This document shows, one piece after another, positions 39,801 through 44,157 of a stretch of DNA of 44,157 nt. Each line of letters starts with the position of its first letter. Position 1 is the first letter of the stretch. The notes under the pieces are model-generated. The model saw nothing but the letters and a program-made list of their open reading frames with translations, did no database searches and was not told the DNA's origin. The stretch lies in the NCBI GenBank assembly GCA_946478775.1, contig CAMLDR010000011.1, forward strand, positions 1 through 44,157. The letters run 5' to 3'. The DNA is from an uncultured Flavobacteriales bacterium (GTDB taxonomy: Bacteria; Bacteroidota; Bacteroidia; Flavobacteriales; Crocinitomicaceae). The position numbers and the translations under genes are program-made.

Positions 39801-42097
39801 CCTTCAGTAAAAGCAGCGTGCTGATTGTAGATTTGTTTGATCGTGCTTTTGATTTGAGAGCCAAGGGTTTTTCCGTAATTCTTATAAGAAAACTGCTTAT
39901 AAAGTTCTGTAGAGTATATGGATAGTGGAACATCGTAACCTACAGAAATGGTTGATAGAAAAGCAATTGCTCCTTCATTCGGGATGTTGACAAAATTTTC
40001 AGAAGTTGAAATTCCTGATTTAAAAATATTTCCGTTGTAACAGGAGTTACCGATCACAATGGGGTACTTTCCAAAGTTGTTCCAGTTACCTGGCTCATCA
40101 ATATTAATCTCAAAACCATTGTTTGATGCAGCGGCATGACCAAAGAAATTCATGATTGAAACCCCGTCTTCGATTCTTTGAGTAACGCTGGTCACCACAT
40201 TCGGATCAAGCGGATTGCTGGAGGTTTTAAAATAATTCGTCACATTTCCGGCAAATAGCGTGTCTTCAACGATCGCTTTCATCTGGTTCATATAACCCTG
40301 GAATTGGGTTTGCTGCAAAATATCAGATCCCCCTACAAAATGAAGCAATTGTTTTTGCCAGTTCTTTGTTTCTGAATAGTTAAGCCCCACATTGTTTTGA
40401 GCATCTTCGTATTGTTCGACTTTGGAAAGGTAATTCTCAACTTCTGTATTGGTCGTCATGGAAAGCCTTCCGGTAGGAACAAGTGGTTCCCAGGTATTAT
40501 TGCTGATCAATGAAGCTGTTATTGCAATGTCACTTGCCGGGTATCCCATCGGAGGAATGAGGCAGTTTGCATAAGAGGTCTGTGAATAACGGGTTTCACC
40601 TACGGTTATACCTTTTCCGATCAGTAATAACCCTTCCGGTTTTTGTGTGCTGTTGCCGTGAATGAAATTCACAAACCGGGTAATCGCAAGCGGATGTTTG
40701 ATGATCCCACTTGAAAATTGCAGGTACAGTTCTTCAATATTTGCTGAAAGTACATTATGAGCACCACCGGTCACAGAAGATCGGTAAGTGGAATACGAAT
40801 CTTTACTGCTGGCCAATGAAGGATGGTAAACAAAGATTAGAGCAGAATCAATATTCATGGTGCTGAAATCCGTGAAAGTACCCGTTCCGTTTACAGGAGT
40901 AAAAGCCCCAACAACAGGAAGGGTGTTATTTAAATCCACCACCAAAACTTCGGTTTCATTACTCCAGGTGTTATTTGGGACAATGAACTGTAGAATGCCG
41001 GCATTTACGGTAGGGATCTCATATCGTGGAACAGAACCAAAGCTGAGTACCATGGGAGCTGAGCCGGAGAAATTGCTTAAGTCCACGCGGCTTTTTACCA
41101 TCCCGTTCTGAACAAAAAAACGATCAAAGGGTTGATTGTTTCCAATTGGAAGCCTCGGATAAGAAAGCATGGTATAAGTAATAATCTGCCTTTGAGCCGT
41201 TACATTCAAATCCATGATGATTTCATGGTTGAGATAAGTTGTGCCGTTGCTTAAGCTGCTTATCGGGAGATCGGTCACTTCTTTTAACTGGTGATAATCC
41301 CAATAGATGGTATCAATCAAAAGAACGTTGGATGGACCGAAAGTTAAGCGGGTATGCTGATTAATAATCGTTTGCTGCGTGTTGTTAACGTCCTTTCCCG
41401 ATGAGTTGGATGAAAGTCGGTATTCGAACTTAACCGGAAGTCCTGTTGCGCCGGTATAAACATTCGGCGTTGGAATGGGGGTACTGGCTGAAACATTGGT
41501 GGTTTCCGTTGACAATTCAACTCCGCCATAACCTTCGCCCATTGAATAAATGGAACCGGATGCATCATCCTTCACATCTCCCTGACAATAGCTGTTTGAA
41601 TATTGACTTCTGAATTCAGACCGGACGAAACTGCTTGGGGTATAATTCGAATAATTTTGATCCGGCTGCAATGCAAACCGCAAACCGGTTCCGGAATTCT
41701 TCCAGGAAAAAAAATAAGTGATTGTATCGTTGATCAAGCTGTATCCCGGGTTTGCCATTTGGGAAGGATTCGGATACATGACGGAATCAAGCCAGCCGTC
41801 ATTCTTGTATGCATAGAATAAAAAATATTCTCCCGGATCAAATGAATTGTCTCCGTTATGCACCATGTAAAGCGGGACTTCTTTGTCTTTCCCGAAAATT
41901 TGAAAACTGGATGGATTTATTCCCGAAACAGGAACGCCGTTATTGGTTAAAGTGGTGTAGTCTATTTTGTATAAGCCTGTCTGAACAATTTTAAATCCGT
42001 AGAATTTTTGGGAATAATCAATCCATTCATTCCCATAAGGCTGACTCCACGCAAGAACCGGTAAAAGTATAAGTAGTATTAAGCAGAGTTTCTTCAT
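36893..42097 (-). CDS. C25 (gingipain-family) cysteine peptidase, T9SS PorU-like sortase, long form
   Basis: 1734 residues with a signal peptide (VLAWSQ). An N-terminal domain (to about 380) comes first. The C25 peptidase domain covers about 380-810: the His of NFFGHAA is H654 and the Cys of GNSCYNG is C686, spaced like the gingipain dyad, and TQMTLHGDPMLKV closes the domain. Several beta-sandwich domains follow. The last ~90 residues (NYPNPFSTSTRFVF ... W-D-G ... NGVYLYQVLA) form a FlgD-like/CTD-type domain. PorU cleaves sorting signals and attaches cargo to anionic lipopolysaccharide. The protein is much longer than classic PorU (about 1,150), so it may be the PorU2 paralogue. A PorV-like gene lies 9 bp upstream and is its expected partner. 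Confidence 0.9.
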   Translation of the reverse strand: MKKLCLILLILLPVLAWSQPYGNEWIDYSQKFYGFKIVQTGLYKIDYTTLTNNGVPVSGINPSSFQIFGKDKEVPLYMVHNGDNSFDPGEYFLFYAYKNDGWLDSVMYPNPSQMANPGYSLINDTITYFFSWKNSGTGLRFALQPDQNYSNYTPSSFVRSEFRSQYSNSYCQGDVKDDASGSIYSMGEGYGGVELSTETTNVSASTPIPTPNVYTGATGLPVKFEYRLSSNSSGKDVNNTQQTIINQHTRLTFGPSNVLLIDTIYWDYHQLKEVTDLPISSLSNGTTYLNHEIIMDLNVTAQRQIITYTMLSYPRLPIGNNQPFDRFFVQNGMVKSRVDLSNFSGSAPMVLSFGSVPRYEIPTVNAGILQFIVPNNTWSNETEVLVVDLNNTLPVVGAFTPVNGTGTFTDFSTMNIDSALIFVYHPSLASSKDSYSTYRSSVTGGAHNVLSANIEELYLQFSSGIIKHPLAITRFVNFIHGNSTQKPEGLLLIGKGITVGETRYSQTSYANCLIPPMGYPASDIAITASLISNNTWEPLVPTGRLSMTTNTEVENYLSKVEQYEDAQNNVGLNYSETKNWQKQLLHFVGGSDILQQTQFQGYMNQMKAIVEDTLFAGNVTNYFKTSSNPLDPNVVTSVTQRIEDGVSIMNFFGHAAASNNGFEINIDEPGNWNNFGKYPIVIGNSCYNGNIFKSGISTSENFVNIPNEGAIAFLSTISVGYDVPLSIYSTELYKQFSYKNYGKTLGSQIKSTIKQIYNQHAAFTEGSVYYESACTQMTLHGDPMLKVNYSTDPEIDIQVADLSLSPNNVNLSVDSVELTFTLRNIGKSIKTPVYVEIQRNFPGTSVDSMKTLFLPRLNYDTIIKRKFPLQAAISGGINTFTVSIDIPNAYPEQFEEISNNQASANFFLNIDGMLPIWPYNYAVIPYDTVTVKASTINPIAGMRTYRFELDTTDTYNSPQLRQFSVTGLGGVKTVQLNQWLSAFGSPFPLICTDSTVYFWRVAADSTVPNWTEYSFQYISGKRGWGQDHFFQFKNNNFSSIIYNRNSREREFVPNELHKITVDVFNFNSVYNGWSLDNDLKEYGTYGSSAHIFVAVIDPISLESWKTHCPNCANGNPAGINNDPSMNFGNLNNDAGGGAPGYRNRFERFFIFDQTSAASMTNFQNMIVNEIPDSNYVIIYTPIKTYYSAWNTISPSTYTLFQNLGFPQILPSNAEAPFAVFFKKGTLAHNQIKLWPQDVVDFPTALEPGLRLQLNANVYKPDYLGIEKTPQIGPAFEWETLYWRRDSLESPSTDSVRILIEKYDINNVLAGTIDTMFTPLDSIINLNSIVNATIYPRIKIGIYNSDKTNLTPAQIERIHVLYQPVPEAAIDGSSGYYASVSGDTLYEGQDFAFAVDVVNVSEFHMDSLLVNYWLEDQQHIKHVIAYPRQDSLRVHQIIRDTIHFSSVAKPGYNILWMEVNPYVNGSLVQTDQLEQYHYNNILQLPVFVVEDNKNPILDVTFNGQHILNGDIIDPTSEILITLKDDNPYLLMDQTKDTTLFGIYLTGPDGIQKRIPFIDANGNTVMQWYPANAQNKKFKIVWPKEFLHDGIYQLFVQGTDKSGNISGDYEYKISFEIIRESSITQMMNYPNPFSTSTRFVFTLTGTEVPDDIIIRIMTVSGRVVREITEDDMGLIRIGRNISEYAWDGKDEFGDQLANGVYLYQVLAKINGEDIKQRESGADQYFKKNFGKMYLMR

Positions 42098-42106
42098 AGG
42101 CTCTTC

Positions 42107-43210
42107 TTATTCATCTGTTTTCACTGCGTTTTTAGGTTTGTTCAATGCAAGACGTAATGAAATTACATGCGAATACAATGCTGTTGAGGCGTCCCCAATA
42201 TCTGTAAATGCATAGTCTAAATATACGGCTTTAATATGTAATCCGATACCAATATTTGGTTGGATAGTTAATTTTTTTGAGTCGTCAAAGTTCTTGATAT
42301 ACTGCATATTGGAAATGCCACCTCGCAAAGTCACCAATTCCTTGAACCCGAAAGCGATTCCAATGTGCGGATCGAAACTGACTACGTTCGTTTTCAGGAT
42401 GGTATTTCGCTTACCGTCTGTGGTCATATCCAGATCCAATTCACCTGAAACATAAATTCCTTTTTTACCAAGGGGCTGCTTGTAATAGGTTCCAAGAATA
42501 ATACGTGGAAGTGTCAACTCCAGGCCGTTTCTCGGAATTTCGTTTCCTGTTAGCGTAAAGACTTCTTTGGTCTGATCATCCAATGTAAATATCCATGCAT
42601 TGAAGGTGGAGGTTACATCGCGAATAACTGCTCCAAACTTCAGCCGGTCGTTTTTTTCATAGGTTAGTCCTGCGTCTAGTCCAAATCCCCAGGATTTAGC
42701 AAAATCTCCCACTTTACGGTAAATCACTTTGAAATTTCCTCCTACGGACAAACCGGGAACTTTCGTTGTGCGTGCGTATGAAAGCAAAAAGGCATAATCT
42801 GCAGCGGTAAACGTTGTGATCTTGTCGTAATCGATTCGTCCTTCGTTGTCAATTAATTGAGTCGTGTTGGGAATATCGTCCACTGCAAAGCGGATGATGG
42901 ATAAACCTACGGCACTTTTCTCGTCGATCTGATGTGCCAAGCCCAGGTAGTCGTATTTGGCAATCCCGGCAAAATATTCCGAGTGCATCAAACCGATATC
43001 CAGCCATTTGTTGGTTTTTGTCAAGCCCGCCGGATTCCAGTAACCACTATTCACCCCGGTGGTTTGTGCCACAACTGCATTAGAAAGACCAAGAGCTTCC
43101 GCTCCGATTCCGATAGCTAAGAATTCATTGGAATATTTTGGGGCAAGCGAACCTTGTCCGAGTGACAGGAAAGAGCAAGATGCAATGCAAACAATTAGGT
43201 AAAATCTCAT
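42107..43210 (-). CDS. PorV/PorQ-family outer-membrane protein
   Basis: 367 residues from ATG 43210; an upstream in-frame ATG at 43246 would put twelve residues before a well-formed signal peptide and is less likely. The mature protein is an outer-membrane beta-barrel of the PorV/PorQ family: AIGIGAEALGLSNAVVAQTTGVNSGYWNPAGL is the characteristic opening, and alternating strands continue to YSHVISLRLALN. PorV carries T9SS cargo from the translocon to the PorU sortase at the cell surface. The two genes are 9 bp apart and co-transcribed. As with PorU, it may be a second (PorV2-type) copy; the primary porV locus cannot be judged from here. Confidence 0.85.
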   Translation of the reverse strand: MRFYLIVCIASCSFLSLGQGSLAPKYSNEFLAIGIGAEALGLSNAVVAQTTGVNSGYWNPAGLTKTNKWLDIGLMHSEYFAGIAKYDYLGLAHQIDEKSAVGLSIIRFAVDDIPNTTQLIDNEGRIDYDKITTFTAADYAFLLSYARTTKVPGLSVGGNFKVIYRKVGDFAKSWGFGLDAGLTYEKNDRLKFGAVIRDVTSTFNAWIFTLDDQTKEVFTLTGNEIPRNGLELTLPRIILGTYYKQPLGKKGIYVSGELDLDMTTDGKRNTILKTNVVSFDPHIGIAFGFKELVTLRGGISNMQYIKNFDDSKKLTIQPNIGIGLHIKAVYLDYAFTDIGDASTALYSHVISLRLALNKPKNAVKTDE

Positions 43211-43348
43211 AGTATTTAAGTTCCTCACGAATGCTATTAACTGCATCTTTTATAAAAAATTGTGTACCCCAATGGTTTATTGATAAATTCGAAGCGTAAA
43301 TTTACAGCTTTTTGAACCATTTAAACTAACAAAATATTCATTCGCCCG

Positions 43349-44157
43349 ATGAAAATGTTCAATATACCAAATCTGATCACCGCTTGCAATATGCTTTGCG
43401 GAGTCTTCGCAATCATTCTGGCTTTTGCCGGCAGAATTGATATCGCACCCTACTTTATTTTCCTGGCTGCCGTTCTGGATTTTTTCGACGGATTTGTAGC
43501 GCGTATGCTGAAACAGCAGGGTGAGTTAGGGAAACAGTTGGATTCTTTGGCAGATATTATTTCTTTTGGGTTGGCTCCGGGATTGATTATGTTTATGCTC
43601 ATTTTATTTCAGCAACATGGTATAAATCCTTTGTTTGAATCAACTGCACAATTGAATCTTTTCGTTGACTCAAACTTATATGCTTTAATTAATTTACAAT
43701 GGGATAATAAGCTTCCTTTTCTAGCTTTAATCATCCCTTTCTTCTCCTTATTCCGCCTGGCAAAGTTCAATATTGACACACGTCAATCGGAATCGTTTAT
43801 CGGATTGCCGACTCCGGCAAATACGATCTTCTTCATGGCCTTTCCTTTGCTGCTTTCACAATATGGTGGCACAAGCGGCTGGGAACACGATTTAATTATG
43901 TGGTTGATCCAGCCCATAGTTTTGATTCCTATTATTGTCGTTATGTCGCTGCTTTTGGTCTCCGAACTGCCTTTGTTTGCGCTGAAATTCAAGCACTTCA
44001 AATGGAAAGGAAATGCAACCCGTTATATTTTCTTGATAAGTTGTGGAATACTTATTTCAACATTATTGATTTGGTCCATTTCAATTATTGTACTTTTGTA
44101 CCTGTTATTATCATTTATTCAACACATTCTTCGAAAAAATCGAACGCATGAAATTCA
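43349..44157 (+). CDS. pssA: CDP-diacylglycerol-serine O-phosphatidyltransferase (3' end outside window)
   Basis: 269 complete codons are visible without a stop. The CDP-alcohol phosphotransferase signature DG-x2-AR-x8-G-x3-D-x3-D is perfect (FDGFVARMLKQQGELGKQLD then SLAD), near residue 50. The N-terminus NIPNLITACNMLCGVFAIIL is typical of PssA. Several membrane helices follow. It forms phosphatidylserine from CDP-diacylglycerol and serine, the precursor of phosphatidylethanolamine. The visible part already has roughly the full family length, so little should be missing. It is divergent from the PorV-like gene; the 138-bp gap shows no clear promoter match. Confidence 0.93.
   Translation, partial: MKMFNIPNLITACNMLCGVFAIILAFAGRIDIAPYFIFLAAVLDFFDGFVARMLKQQGELGKQLDSLADIISFGLAPGLIMFMLILFQQHGINPLFESTAQLNLFVDSNLYALINLQWDNKLPFLALIIPFFSLFRLAKFNIDTRQSESFIGLPTPANTIFFMAFPLLLSQYGGTSGWEHDLIMWLIQPIVLIPIIVVMSLLLVSELPLFALKFKHFKWKGNATRYIFLISCGILISTLLIWSISIIVLLYLLLSFIQHILRKNRTHEI

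Noticed and set aside
43211..43348. Promoter between the PorV-like and pssA genes
   Set aside because: No TAnnTTTG match at a credible distance on either strand; only loosely A/T-rich sequence.

Overview
The window looks like chromosome from a member of the Bacteroidota, most likely Flavobacteriales and possibly a Fluviicola/Crocinitomicaceae-type bacterium (inference; no rRNA or tRNA is present to fix the taxonomy). The support is a type IX secretion (T9SS) flavour: a secreted adhesin with a gliding-motility-type C-terminal sorting domain, a gingipain-family (C25) PorU-like sortase and a PorV-like outer-membrane protein. Intergenic regions repeatedly carry the Bacteroidota -7 promoter word TAnnTTTG, Shine-Dalgarno sequences are essentially absent, and families such as OstA-like, DUF4407, DUF2461 and four-helix-bundle S23 proteins are present.

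Layout. (1) 1-4774, minus: two tandem paralogous Ig/PKD-rich secreted proteins, the first cut by the window edge; their N-terminal coding DNA is almost identical over about 550 bp at a constant 3,339-bp offset. (2) 4982-7292, plus: a small HEAGH zincin-like protein translationally coupled to an aspartyl/asparaginyl beta-hydroxylase, then a DUF4407 membrane coiled-coil protein. (3) 7429-12246, plus: dienelactone-hydrolase-like protein, SGNH lipoprotein, fumarylacetoacetase, two tandem small lipoproteins and a SIMPL-domain protein, mostly separated by their own terminators and promoters. (4) 12465-18612, plus: Rel/SpoT (ppGpp), then a tight cluster Fur-like regulator - STAS protein - purA - OstA-like protein. 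A textbook intrinsic terminator lies inside the signal-peptide codons of the OstA-like gene. (5) 18624-20875, minus: WG-repeat protein and AI-2E-type permease. (6) 20986-26489, minus: an apparent beta-oxidation operon (hypothetical, PaaI-like thioesterase, MarR regulator, FadN-type dehydrogenase/hydratase, thiolase) with a four-helix-bundle gene, bracketed by a 23-bp inverted repeat, set between the last two. (7) 26627-36836, plus: DUF2461, S9 peptidase, an HTH-Fic protein behind a palindromic operator, a fused E1 alpha/beta 2-oxoacid dehydrogenase, an LpxD-like acyltransferase, a GAF-SpoIIE phosphatase and a large secreted protein. (8) 36893-43210, minus: PorU-like long sortase and PorV-like protein. 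(9) 43349 to the window end, plus: phosphatidylserine synthase, cut by the edge.

How the parts relate. The adhesins at the left end are the kind of cargo that a T9SS with PorU/PorV-like components (right end) would export and anchor. The SpoIIE phosphatase and the STAS protein are classic partners in partner-switching regulation, although here they are 18 kb apart. LpxD-like, OstA-like and PssA all serve the envelope. Most of the window is ordinary housekeeping; the points most worth a second look are the zincin/hydroxylase pair, the inverted-repeat-bounded four-helix-bundle cassette, the terminator buried in the OstA-like gene, the homogenised adhesin pair and the HTH-Fic gene with its palindrome. 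No CRISPR array, insertion sequence, integrase or prophage was seen.
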